The notes beneath the pieces were generated by a model. That model ran no database searches, had not been told where the DNA came from, and worked only from the letters and a program-made list of their open reading frames with translations. Below are positions 21,338 through 32,363 of a stretch of DNA of 64,000 nt, piece by piece. The position numbers and the translations under genes are program-made. Within the stretch, counting starts at the first letter, position 1; each line of letters begins with the position of its first letter. Source of the DNA: Mesostigma viride (lineage: Eukaryota; Streptophyta; Mesostigmatophyceae; Mesostigmatales; Mesostigmataceae); NCBI GenBank assembly GCA_009746045.1, contig RPFO01000027.1:3037109-3101108 (forward strand), given 5' to 3'.

Positions 21338-21503
21338 ATGTTCCTTTTCCTGTCCTTTTCCGTCTTTTCCCGTGGAGAGCTGTCGTTTGCAAGTGGTTTT
21401 GCCCCAAAAAGCTCACTCCTTGTGTGGTTTTCCGTGGCTTATAAATTTGTTTTTTTTTTTCAATGCTTGCGTTTTTTTTTTTGCTTTTTTGTTTTGCTTG
21501 CAG

Positions 21504-22423
21504 AAGAAAGCCGTGACGCCAAACGGCTGAAGGAGATGCCTATGAGGCAGAAGGTCTCCACTCCCACCGTCCTCCGCGAACGCTCTTGGCAGGAGAAATA
21601 CGACCAGCTGTCCTGCAACGTCAAAAACGCAGTCGTTATCAAGTTGCCGCAGTGCCCCTTCTGCCTGGCCCCCAGCAAGACGGGGAAGTACGCGAGGCTC
21701 GTCGCCCTCATCGACCATCCCCACATCCACGAGTGCAATTGCGTGATGTGCCCCGAGTGCGTGGAGAAGATGAAGGCGTTCCATCTCACCAAGCCGGACG
21801 GCAAGACCACCAACATGAAGTGCCCCATGTGCAGCTGCGAAGTCCTCACGCACTACCACAAGTTCTACCAGATCGACCACGCCCTCAACGAGCTGGTCGC
21901 CTCCCTCCCCTACGGCTTCTGCGACTATGGCTGCGGAATGTTCCTTCATAGGGAGGACGTCGACGACCACTTCGCCACCTGCGAGAAGAACCGCTTCGAG
22001 TGCGGTTTCTCCGTCGAGATCAAGAGGCAGGACGGCTCCAAGTCCAAGACTGGCTGTTCCTTCACTGGCAGGAAGGCGGACGTGGAGGCTCACATGAAGA
22101 GGTGCGCCTACTACCACGAGGCCTGCGCTGTGCTGGAGCTGAAGGAGAAGGCCAAGAAGGCAGATGCCGTGAAGGAGCGCCTGATGAAGGAAGGCCATGG
22201 CGCCAGGGAGGACTTGAGGCTGCTCCTCGGCTTCACGGCTGAGGAGATGGACAATGTAATGGAGCGACTGGTGGTGAAGGAGTTGGACCGCGTGGGGCAG
22301 CTCCCATGCGCCAGCTCTCTGCCTGATGGAGGCCAGGCATTCCCAACAGATAGCGAGATACAAAACGCCTCATTCCCAGTCCTTGAGGTGTCACAGGGCC
22401 CCCAGTCTGCAAGGATAGTGTAA
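21504..22423 (+). CDS. RING plus TRAF-type zinc-finger protein
   Basis: Counting from the in-frame ATG at 21536 gives 295 residues. A RING-like finger uses CPFC (40-43), HECNCVMCPEC (65-75) and CPMC (96-99). It is followed by two TRAF-type modules: CDYGC...H...C (129-149) and C...C...H...C (156-190). A charged helical tail follows. RING plus TRAF fingers usually mark E3 ubiquitin ligases or signalling adaptors; activity here is inferred. The sequence before 21504 is a T-rich intron ending TTGCTTGCAG|AA, so an upstream exon probably supplies the true N-terminus. The long open frame upstream, with its run of Phe codons, is intron. A candidate donor is GTAATG near 21335. Confidence 0.72.
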
Positions 22424-22427
22424 GTGA

Positions 22428-22560
22428 CGGATGCCAGCATAAGATGTGGGTGTTTTCAGCACCAGGTTTTTAGATATAGGATGCCAGCATAGGATGTAGA
22501 TGTTTGCCAGAATTAGGCCAGCAGATATGCGAATGCCAGCATAACACAACGATGTTTTTT
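22428..22560 (+). repeat. Short tandem repeat after the RING gene
   Basis: GATGCCAGCATA(A/G)GATGT recurs at 22429, 22480 and, in degenerate form, 22530, with shared intervening sequence. It lies in the probable 3' UTR. Confidence 0.75.
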
Positions 22561-22721
22561 AATGACTTGGAAAAGATGTGAATGTTTTGGCCCAAACGTA
22601 AAAAATATCTAAGTGCCATAGTATATTTAAGTATCTGTAGTTAGGAACAGGCCACGTGGCAGCCACAAAGCCCGAGGGTAGCCAGCCGAATCTGTAGTAC
22701 GAGATCCGACGGTTACGGAAC

Positions 22722-22780
22722 GGACGGGTACGGACGGGTACGGACGAGTACGGACGGGTACGGCCAGTACGGAACGGACG
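22722..22780 (+). repeat. (CGGACGGGTA)n short repeat
   Basis: About five copies of a 10-11 base unit, CGGACGGGTA and variants, lie in a GC-rich stretch. Confidence 0.85.
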
Positions 22781-22927
22781 CGGCACGCGGAATCCCGTGG
22801 ACCACCGCGGGGCCCCCGTGGGTCCCGGCGGTTTTTAGGTTCCAGGGTTAGTATTACGGGCGCCCGACTTGGTCAACCCATCCCCCTTCCCCTTTGTGCA
22901 GGCTGTGCAGGATTCTTATACCTTGCG

Positions 22928-24115
22928 GGATCCAGCAGGCCTGCGACCTCGTCCGCCCCGCCCAGGCTGTCCACCGTCGCCTGCCCCGGGGCACGCCGGG
23001 CGTGTCCACTGTCGTCAGTCCTTGTGTCTTCCCTGCCTGCGTTCATGAAAAACAACAAAAGACCTACGCGGGTATACTATACACTGGGCCGACTGGATGG
23101 CAGGATGGGTCTGCATGCGAGCTTGAACGATCAGGGAAAGGCTTCGCTTCACTCCGTTTCCCTCGAGGGGAGCGTGGGGGCCGCATTCCTGCGCGCCCTT
23201 CCCATGAGCCCTCTGTTCACGCTGGTTCCGGCCCTTTACGCCATCGCTCTCCGCCACCAGCTGTTTGCCCCGCAACCTCTCATCACGGCGGGTGCGTCCT
23301 GCGGCAGCTGCGGGCTTCCTCTCGGTACTACTGGGACGCACTACATTGCATGCATGGGTGGCCAGCAGAACCAGAACTGGACCCTCTATCTCCATACCGC
23401 TCTCCTCCAGGTGGTATGTGCCATGGTTCGGTCGGTCTTTCCCCACTCCACCATCAAGTGCGAGGACGCGGATGGGGCCGCCCTCTACTCACCCAACCAC
23501 CGCCCCGACATTACCGTGCTTGACTACGACGGGCAGGGTTGCCACCTACTCATCGATGTCTCCGTGGCTCGGCCGCTCTCCGGTCGCCACATCCTCCGGG
23601 CGGCTGTGGATGCCGGCGCTGCTGCCGCTGTGGCTGAGCGCGACAAGTTTGCCTCCTACGGCAATGTGGGGCCCCACCGGGTCATCCCAGCTTTGTCCTT
23701 GAGGAGTTCGGGGCCATGGGCCCAAAGACGGCGGAGTTTTTCCACAAGTGCTGCCAGCGCCGTGAAGACCGTCTTGACCTCGAGGGTCAGACCGCCCCGT
23801 GGTCTGCCCGCACGTGGTCCTCGTATTGGCGGCAGCGCCTGTCACTCGCCCTCACTCGCAAATTATTCCGCCGCACCCGGGCCGACTTTGTCGCGACCCA
23901 TGCGGTCTCGATCCCTCCCAGGTCTGCATGGTGGGCCGGCGCAGCGATGTTGCTGCGTGTCGCAGTTTTGTGATCAGTTAGTTGTACCTTGTGCAGCTGG
24001 CGTGATCATTGGATGTCTGTGTCAGATTACTATTAATTTCTTCAGGGTTCTTCTTCTTTTGGGGGTTTTCCTTATGTTGCCAATCTCACCTCCGTAATTT
24101 ATCATTCTCAATGAA
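22928..24115 (+). pseudogene. LINE remnant (copy D, second subfamily)
   Basis: It is homologous to the 3' half of copy A, from IQQACDLVRPAQAVHRRLP to the end. It carries LRHQLFAPQPL, CGSCGLPLGTTGTHYIACMGG, then RPDITVLDYDG and LLIDVSVARPL, so the zinc cluster and endonuclease core are complete. Frameshifts occur near 23045 and 23690. The C-terminus reads EEFGAMGPKTAEFFHKCCQR and RTRADFVATHAV. Its 3' UTR differs from that of copy A and ends CATTCTCAATGAA, and the same tail occurs in the copy at 62142-62607. The 5' boundary is a truncation. I found no matching target duplication. Confidence 0.82.
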
Positions 24116-24119
24116 TATA

Positions 24120-26009
24120 TATGCTTTACACCCCTAACTGACAACTGACTGAAAGATACTAACTGACATCACTCAGATTACGCATAGATTCCAAGGTACT
24201 GTCCCGTACCGTCCAGGGCCCAACACAAAGGACCATCGAAAGGGCACTCCGCACATAAGTCCCCCAAATCCAAGTCAGGCCAGGAACGATCACTTTGGCC
24301 GTACAAAGAACTCAGCCATTTACACTGAACGCTGAACTCCAAGTTCGCACCCACTTGGATGTAACAGTATACACGATGTCAGAAAATACTGTACAAATAC
24401 TACACATTTACGCATATAGACACTTGCTTTTAAAAAATATCTCGATAGAGGCATGCCACTTATTTTAATTCAAGGTACCTCTCTCTCGGCCCCCGCCCTC
24501 CGACAATTTGACAATTTGACAAAAAGAGCCAATTTTGATCCGACTGATCCGACTTGTAGAAGTTACGAAGATAGAGCAGCCCAGACATGCATGTTACCAA
24601 GGGTTACTGAAGATGTGTGCAGGCCCCCTCATATGCATACAGCGTGCAGATGCCAGTAATCGGGGGAGTGGGGAATCAATTAATAATGCCACAGAATCAT
24701 AAGCACATTAAGCACTCAAGACAGCACCTGCTGCCACTTGCAAAATCAAAACGGTAGCTGGCGGATCTTGGGTAGTCCTCATGGTACAATACGCCAGCTT
24801 TCTTTGCCGTTCGTGCTTGTACATGGGGTGATGGCCCAGCCATGTTATGCAACACTCTGGGCTTCTGGCCCAGTTACAGCTGCTTTGCCAGCTCAAAACT
24901 TGAACGTGGAAACTTCGACTTCCTTCCCGACCGCCTGGTTCAAAGAAACAAAAGCAAGAAGAGACGCCACACAACGGCCGTCCGGAGATGCAATTGCAAC
25001 ACGAATAAATTCAATAATCGTCCAATGGGAAAAAGATTTCCGTATTCAGCACGTTTAGTGCTTGTCAGCTTCCACTTCACATGAGCAGAATGATTGTCTC
25101 ACATATCTTACATGTAAATACAGACCTTGCATAAGCAGAACGGCCACCAAGCCCCCAGCCCCTTCTGCCCCTTAATTAGGTAATCAATAAGACGTATACA
25201 GCATCACAGTCCTGGCCGGCCCACAGCGGCTTGGCCAGCCAGGCCGGCATATCCTGACGTGGCCTGGCCCTAAGGACAACCAGCAATGAACTACACAGAT
25301 CACTTGCTGGCTGACCTTATGGTCCCAGCTCAGTTTGAACACCGTACTTCCTCCATCTCTCTAGCTTGGACTGCCATGCAGGACAAGAAGCGATGGCAGA
25401 CCGTTGTCCAGGCCCACACGCCAGCCCCTTCGGGCAAGCCCCCCCCCCCCCCAGGAGGAAGGGGCGCTTTACTGAGTAGAGTAGTTCGGGTTTTTGTAGC
25501 TTAGAATAGAGTTAGCTTAGCTAGCTTTTCGCGGCTCAGTTCCCACCCACCCCCATCAGCCATGGAATATGTGCTACATGATCTCCCAACGGAGTCATGT
25601 TAGAATTTAATTTGATTTAACTTAATTTTATACTGCATTACGTGAGCCTTCCACCCATCCCTCCCTTTTGCCCTTGGCCCCCTCCCCCTTCCCATCTTCA
25701 TCGTGCCTTGTATCCCCCAAAGCAGAAAATGGCTGCCCGACCATTTGCCTGGGTGGTTGCATCAAGTGCCTGTCAGCCATGAGAAGCGCTATGAAAAGCC
25801 ATGCCCGAAAACAAGTAGTGCTATTGGGAAAACGACCAATCATGAGTGCTATTGGGAAAACGACCCATCATGATTCCAATCATATCCACCTTGCTAAAAA
25901 GAGATAAGACACGTGGTAGCAGTAGTATACAATAAAACTCATGCATTTAAAAACATTTTAGCAACATTGCGTGAAACCATGTGTTTGCTGTACCATGCCA
26001 TCAGGTAGA
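24120..26009. other. No supported gene
   Basis: Short frames at 24738-25084 and 25286-25504 have no convincing motif. There is a C15-class homopolymer near 25440. Otherwise it is AT-rich intergenic sequence. Confidence 0.45.
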
Positions 26010-26261
26010 GAATGTTCCGCCCGACCGTCTCCATCCAAACCCAGACGATGAGTACGAAACTTGATAACTCACATCCTAGTTAACTGTACCTAAGAATGTT
26101 CCGCCCGACCGTCTCCATCCAAACCCAGACGATGAGTACAAAACTTGATAACTCACATCCTATTTAACTGTACCTAAGAATGTTCCGCCCGACCGTCTCC
26201 ATCCAAACCCAGACGATGAGTACGAAACTTGATAACTCACATCCTAGTTAACTGTACCCAG
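26010..26261 (+). repeat. Three tandem copies of an 84-bp unit
   Basis: Copies start at 26010, 26094 and 26178, each with GAATGTTCCGCCCGACCGTC and GACGATGAGTACGAAACTTG. They differ at two or three positions. Confidence 0.95.
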
Positions 26262-26454
26262 TCTTAAACACGAAAGGTGGCATGCGTCGAATGCTTGCGA
26301 GAGATCTTTCCCCGAACCTGGTCCATGCCGTGATGCGCAAGCTTACCTTTAAAAGCCATGCATGGCGGGTTCATGAAGCCCACGCTAGAAATAGCCATGC
26401 ATGGACTGGGCGGCACATGCCCATACAAGCAACAGCTTCAGAAGGCCAAAGGCA

Positions 26455-26850
26455 AGAACTAGGGAACACTACCCCCTTTTGTTTAGGGGTAGGGTCTAGG
26501 ACTAGGGAACCCTATTGTTTAGGGGTAGGGTTTAGAACTAGGGAGCCCTATTGTTTAGGGGTAGCGATGGCTTTTCCTGGAACTAGGGAATCCTACCCCC
26601 TTTTGTTTAGGGGTAGGGTCTAGGACTAGGGAACCCTATTGTTTAGGGGTAGGGTTTAGAACTAGGGAGCCATATTGTTTAGGGGTAGCGATGGCTTTTC
26701 CTGGAACTAGGGAATGCTATCCCCTTTTGAGCAGGGGTCGCCCTCGCGAAGCGCGCGGTGAATTACTTGGGTGGAAGTTCAAGTCATATTAGCACATAAA
26801 CTAGAGAATGCTACCCCCTTTTGAGCAGGGGTCGCCCTCGCGAAGCTTAG
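26455..26850 (+). repeat. Tandem repeat with GTTTAGGGGTAGGG words
   Basis: ACTAGGGAA or ACTAGGGAGCC alternates with TTGTTTAGGGGTAGGG(T), with a larger unit of about 127 bases repeated at 26462 and 26583. The words resemble decayed telomere repeats. A related pair GAGCAGGGGTCGCCCTCGCG occurs at 26729 and 26822. Confidence 0.85.
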
Positions 26851-27590
26851 GGTGGACTTCCTCCAAGTTTCCATTTGTCACATGCCACCCTGTTGTGTCT
26901 GTCCCTCTCCCTTGGAGTTGGACCTGCCCATGCATGCACCACCTGAGTGCCACGCCACTACACAACAACCATGCGTCACCAAGCGACCAGGCAGTAGGGT
27001 GTCTACCTTGCTTGCCGGTTCACTGTAGACTAATACTAGTACTACAACGTTATTCCCATTAATGGACACTACTTTTGCCGATGCATCGTTAATCAATCGT
27101 TAATCATCTCATCTATTCTCCTAGTGCTGCCTCGCAGGCTGGTCCCACCGCTTCTTAGACTTGCACTGTGGCCCGTGGTGACACTGCCACCCACACTGAC
27201 AGCAAAAGAGGACGCAGAGCTACACTCGCATCCACAAACAGTACCCGTGCGCAGCCACACGTGCACTCACACTGGGCACCACGGCATTAGTTTGTTAGTA
27301 CCCCATCCTCCATAATGGCATCCCCACCCACACCGCCTTGTTTACAACCACTTGGTGCATCCCCACCCACACCGCATCGTGCACACTAGGCCCTGCGCTC
27401 ACCCACCACACCTACTCCACGCTGGCCCCTGCGCCCACCCACCAAACCTAATCCACGCTGGCCCCCGCGCTCACACATCACAATACTCCACGCTGCCCCC
27501 CGCGCTTACCCACCACCTACTACACCTACTCCACGCGGGCCCCCATACCTTCTTTGTACGTATCTTCTTGGCCGCCGACTGGAGGAATGC
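26851..27590. other. No supported gene
   Basis: C/A-rich sequence with loose repeats of CCCACACCG and CTCCACGCTGGCCCC. A candidate 30-base minus-strand exon at 27549-27578 is discussed in the findings. Confidence 0.4.
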
Positions 27591-27599
27591 ACGTGTGGT

Positions 27600-27910
27600 G
27601 AGTCGTCGTCGTGCGCCAAGCCATGGTCGGCCACAAAGAAAGAGGAGGCATGCGAGTGTGGTGTGTTATTGTGGTGTGCCAAGCCATGGTCGGGCACAAA
27701 GAAAGAGGAGGCATGCGAGTGTGGTGTGTTATTGTGGTGTGCCAAGCCATGGTCGGCCACAAAGAAAGAGGAGGCATGCGAGTGTGGTGTGTTATTGTGG
27801 TGTGCCAAGCCATGGTCGGGCACAAAGAAAGAGGAGGCATGCGAGTGTGGTGTGTTATTGTGGTGTGCCAAGCCACGGTCGGCCACAAAGAAAGAGGAGG
27901 CATGCGAGCG
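27600..27910 (+). repeat. 63-bp minisatellite, five copies
   Basis: GCCAAGCCATGGTCGG(C/G)CAC recurs every 63 bases at 27615, 27678, 27741, 27804 and 27867. Because 63 is a multiple of three the reading frame is kept, so long frames appear on both strands. I do not regard them as genes. Confidence 0.95.
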
Positions 27911-28606
27911 CGAGTGGAGAAAGAGGAGGCATGCGAAAGAGAGAAAGAGGCATGCGAAAGAGAGAAAGAGGAGGCATGCGAAAGAGAGAAAGAGGAGGCA
28001 TGCGAAAGAGAGAAAGAGGAGGCATGCGAAAGAGAGAAAGAGGAGGCATGCGAAAGAGAGAAAGAGGAGGCATGCGAAAGAGAGAAAGAGGAGGCATGCG
28101 AAAGAGAGAAAGAGGAGGCATGCGAAAGAGAGAAAGAGGAGGCATGCGAAAGAGAGAAAGAGGAGGCATGCGAAAGAGAGAAAGAGGAGGCATGCGAAAG
28201 AGAGAAAGAGGAGGCATGCGAAAGAGAGAAAGAGGAGGCATGCGAAAGAGAGAAAGAGGAGGCATGCGAAAGAGAGAAAGAGGAGGCATGCGAAAGAGAG
28301 AAAGAGGAGGCATGCAAAAGAGAGAAAGAGGAGGCATGCGAAAGAGAGAAAGAGGAGGCATGCGAAAGAGAGAAAGAGGAGGCATGCGAAAGAGAGAAAG
28401 AGGAGGCATGCGAAAGAGAGAAAGAGGAGGCATGCAAAAGAGAGAAAGAGGAGGCATGCGAAAGAGAGAAAGAGGAGGCATGCAAAAGAGAGAAAGAGGA
28501 GGCATGCGAAAGAGAGAAAGAGGAGGCATGCAAAAGAGAGAAAGAGGAGGCATGCGAAAGAGAGAAAGAGGAGGCATGCGAAAGAGAGAAAGAGGAGGCA
28601 TGCGAG
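27911..28606 (+). repeat. 24-bp minisatellite, about 28 copies
   Basis: The unit is GAGGCATGCGAAAGAGAGAAAGAG with occasional G to A changes giving GCATGCAAAAG. It shares AAAGAGGAGGCATGCGA with the adjacent 63-base repeat, so it probably grew out of it. Confidence 0.97.
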
Positions 28607-29049
28607 TGCGTTGCGTTGACGAATCGGTCAAAAGGGGTACATTGCCATGATTCCGTACTTGTCGGCCCGACAACGTGGGGCACGCGAGAGGGGCAAGGGG
28701 GGTGGGACCCATCACCCATGTCAGAGGCGGCATGGGAGGACCACCCATGATGATGAGCCACGCTGCTGCCAGCAAACTTTCCCTGGTCCCATGACTCAGA
28801 CAATCTCGTCATACATATATATGGCTATATGCAACATTGGTTCAGTCAACGAGCGTGGTAAAGAAGCTGTCACGGAATCGTAAGAACCAACCCAGTCCTC
28901 CCACAAACAAACAGACTACTTCCATTAATAAGCAAACTATCTGCATGATCCAACCAACCTCACCCATATCATTCTTTGCCCTGTCCCACAAGCCTCCAAC
29001 GTAACAAAGAAGCTACTCCCCATCCATCAACAACCTCCCTCATACAACA
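28607..29049. other. No supported gene
   Basis: Short frames only, with no recognisable motif. Confidence 0.4.
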
Positions 29050-29225
29050 AGGGGCATCAGACTCCTTAGGTAAACAAACGGACTTCAGACCCCTTCCATA
29101 GACAAATCGACTTCAGACTCCTTAGGTAAACAAAAGTACTTCAGACCTCTTTCATAAACAATTGGACTTCAGACCCCTTCCATAAACAAACGGACTTCAG
29201 ACCCCTTAGATAAACAAACGGACTT
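29050..29225 (+). repeat. ~31-bp tandem repeat, about six copies
   Basis: The unit CGGACTTCAGACCCCTT followed by (CCATAAACAAA or AGGTAAACAAA) recurs with variation. Confidence 0.9.
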
Positions 29226-29700
29226 CCCTCCATCGATACGCAGCCTTCTTCCACGGTTTTCAAAGCTCCTCCCAAAATGGCAAAAACATGTCTTATTGCA
29301 ATAGATACCGAGGGACCCACCCCAAGGTCAGCCAAACGGGCTGCCGGGAGCGCTGGCCCTTGGTGGGGTGAGGAAAGAAGTGGTGACCTGAATGGTGGAC
29401 AGGAGGGTTGGCGCATGCATAGATGCGCAGAAGGATGTGATCTGCCTCACTACTCATTAGTAGTATTTATTTCATTGGTATGTACCTTATCAGAGTGAAT
29501 CCCCATCACATTGTGTCAAAGATGCAATAATGGCCCAACGAACCGCTAACACCCTACAAAAGGAGTAAAATGATTAAACACTAAGATGAATAAAATGCAA
29601 CCCTACAAAATGAATAAACCCTACAAAATGAAATACATGTAACCCTACAAAGAGAATAACATGAAGCTTTGCAAAATTTAATTACAATAACAAAAGACTT
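29226..29700. other. No supported gene
   Basis: A minus-strand frame at 29141-29416 was examined and shows no domain. The rest holds a loose repeat of ACCCTACAAA(A/G)TGAATAA at 29550-29670. Confidence 0.4.
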
Positions 29701-29740
29701 AACTAATAAGTAGCTAATGCCACCACCCGCACCAACTCAC

Positions 29741-32363
29741 CTCGGTCGGCAGCATGAACCGCGCCAAGGGGACCTCGGGACTGAGTCGGCCCTTGTACTC
29801 CGCCCTGGCCGCCTCTGCCGCCAGCGCCGCCCGCGCCCGCGCCTCCAGCGCCGCAAACTGTTCATCCACCGCGGCTGCTGCGTCAATGTGGGCCACGCGG
29901 ATGCCAGTAGACGGGTCCACCCCATCCACATCCAAGTCCAGGTCATCCCCTTCCGAGTACCGGCTCGGCCTGGGCCCAAGGCCCCCACGGGACAGAACTG
30001 GTCCATTGCGATGCGGATAATGTTGGCCTCCGTCACCATCCAGGGAACGCCTCCCCCTACGCCCCCCCTGGTCAAACCGGTGATCGTGCCGACCGTGCAG
30101 CCGCGACTCGTCCTCATGATCGTTACGGTGACGGCCCGCGGTGCCGACGTCCGAGTAACGACCCGCAGCATGAACAAAGAGGCCGTGGGGGACGCCGGGG
30201 GAGGGAATCCCCAACCCCGCGACACCCATGAGCGGCCCCACCCCTCCGCCGCCGTCTCCAAGCACGCGCCCCTGTGGCTGCCCCTGCAGCGGCAGAGCAG
30301 GAGCCCCTCCAGTATCTTCTGACCACCGGCCCTTGGCCGCTTGCCCGGGAGGTGCCCCACCCGCGGAGGCGAGCGCGTCAAACCCCCCGCCCGCGGTGCC
30401 GGTGGGCAGTGCCTCTGGATAATGTACAGTGGGCACGGCCGGCGCGGCGCTCGCAGAGAATGCGCGGGCTCTTAGACTGGCCAGCCCCACGGGGACTTTG
30501 TTAGGGCTGGGGGTGGCAAACGCCGACCGTGGGCGCGGGCGGCCCCCCTTCCCCAGCCCGCTGCTCCCGAACAAGGCTTGCGCGGCCGCGGCGGCCTTGG
30601 CCGCTTTCTCTTGCGCAGGGTTGCGGACGCCCCACTTGGGGCGGTTGTCCAGCGGGCTGGGCATGGCTGCAGCACCGTGACGTCCGCCAGAGGTATGAAT
30701 GGTTCCACTAGGGTGACTAGCGCCACTACCGCCGCTGGCATTGGTGGCCCGCTTGGTTGACCGGGTCATGCTGGCATCAGCACGAGGCGCGCCGCCCGGC
30801 CCAGGCTGACCTGCAGCAGCCCGTCCGCCAGAATAAATCCCACCGCCACCAGCCCTGCCGTCCGGCGCGCTGTCGCTGTACCGACGGTGCCGCCCACCGG
30901 CCGGCGGACCAGGGACCCTGCCATCGTCCTGCGTGAAACTCTTTGTGAACCGGTCGGGGGTCCCCGTGGCGGGGGAGTCGGCAGCACCACCCCACGCCCC
31001 GGGGCCGCTTGGTGTGCCCATCCCCCCTTGTCTCGTAATACCTTTGTAACCACTACCACCAGCGCTGGCGGGTCCCCTGATCCCTGGGGTTCCCCGGCCA
31101 GGGTGAGAATGCCACGTGGTCGGCGGCGGTGTCCTCGCGCCTTGCCTTTCGGTCAAGGCCCCTAAACCCCTCCCAAGCACGTTCGACGGGCCCAGCCCAG
31201 GGGGCCGAAACGAGCTGAGGGTGGCAGGGTTGGCCTCCGATGATGCCAGGGACGTGCCGGGAGCCGTGTAGTCGCCCAGGGATGTGTCACCAACGGCGAT
31301 GGGGCCGCCCAGGAGTGTCCCGACACCAGCAGCGTGGATGCGGTGGGATGTTGGTGCTGGGCTGTGCGCGAGCGATCGTTCGGGGGGCGGGTCGTGGGGA
31401 CCAAACGCCTCAAATAGCCACTTGTTTGTGGGCGCACCGTCGCCTGGGGGGTGGAGAGGGCAGGGGGGGTGAGAGGGTGGGGGTGAGAGGAAGGGGGGTG
31501 AGAGGATGGGGCGTGAGAGGGCGGGGGGGGACAGAGGGGGGTGTGAGAGGGTGGGGTGTGAGAGGATGGGGTGTGAGAGGATGGGGGTGGATGGGGGTGA
31601 GAGGGTGGGGGGTGAGAGGGTGGGGGCGTGAGAGGGGCGGGGGGTTGACATTGCGAGGGGTGAGATTGATAGGAGCGAGAGCAGGGGGGTGACACCGTGG
31701 GGTTCCCCCCAGAGAGGGTCAGCCATGCCGCACAGAGAGGGGGGAAGAAGCGCGCCCACGAGAGAACACACGCACCAGTGGGGATGAGCACGCATGAACA
31801 CACGCAACACAGCGGGGGGGAATAAGAGCGCGCACGAACACAGCACTGTGTCACCCACCACGGTACCCAGACGCCACCAAGTCGCTGCCTTGGCTGGAGT
31901 CCCATGTCCTTTCCGTATAGACCACGTCACTATCACGCCCGCTGACGTCAGCGACGCCCTCGGCGGCCAGTGGGAATGAGCTGTCCAAGGCAGTGTCTAG
32001 CGCGTGTCCTTCTCTTTCCATCGCGGCCGCTGCACGCCGCGCCGAGCCGTACGAATCCAGGGAGGCACGCAAGGTCTCCACGTCTTTAGCCTCACGCACT
32101 CTGCTGGCCAGGGATTTTCCGGCAAATGTGTCCACGGAGACGTCCACGCTGTCCCCGGTGGAAGCCAGCGGAATGAGCAAGTCTGCCGTGGCTTGACGCT
32201 TCCGTTCCATGGACGACAGAAAGTCAACCAGGCGTTTGTGGAACTCTGCGTCAGGAACCAGCGCATTGCCTCCTGCTACGTCTGGGTCAATCTTGCGGAC
32301 ACGCAGCCATTCTTTAACCCGAGCAGTTGCATCCAGTAGGGACGCACTCTCCATGGCCGTCAT
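29741..32363 (-). CDS. Spliced gene for a disordered protein, 3' end unresolved
   Basis: Exon 1 is 31859-32363 and exon 2 is 29741-31443. The 415-base intron has donor G|GTGGGTGA and acceptor CCCCCAG|GCGACGG, and the join preserves frame (168 codons plus 1 base, then 2). Exon 2 ends at a strong donor GAG|GTGAGT in phase 0 after 736 codons, so the gene continues at lower coordinates. Residues 1-165 are helical and charged (ATARVKEWLRVRK, FHKRLVDFLSSMERKR), a possible coiled coil. The rest is Gly/Pro/Ser/Ala-rich and disordered, with basic patches and a helical end (FAALEARARAALAAEAARAE). I recognise no family. It is divergent from membralin, with 1.2 kb between the starts. Confidence 0.65.
31453..31660 (-). 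repeat. Intronic GTGAGAGG(A/G)TGGGG repeat
   Basis: It lies wholly in the intron of the preceding gene, beginning about 10 bases from the acceptor. On the sense (minus) strand it is a pyrimidine-rich CCCCATCCTCTCAC-type repeat of 11-16 bases. Confidence 0.9.

Noticed and set aside
21338-21503. N-terminal extension of the RING/TRAF protein (Phe-rich)
   Set aside because: The T-rich segment ends in TTGCTTGCAG and looks like an intron, not coding sequence.
25286-25504. LINE C-terminal fragment
   Set aside because: A Trp/Asp pattern vaguely resembles LINE ends, but there is no RT or other support nearby.
26010-26261. Hammerhead ribozyme in the 84-bp repeat (GATGAGTACGAAAC)
   Set aside because: The core lacks CUGAUGA in full and there is no room for stem II between GATGA and GAAA.
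27352-28812. Open frames on both strands over the 24-bp and 63-bp repeats (RGGMRKRE, SHASSFSL)
   Set aside because: Repeat units are multiples of three, so frames stay open by construction; no unique flanking domain.
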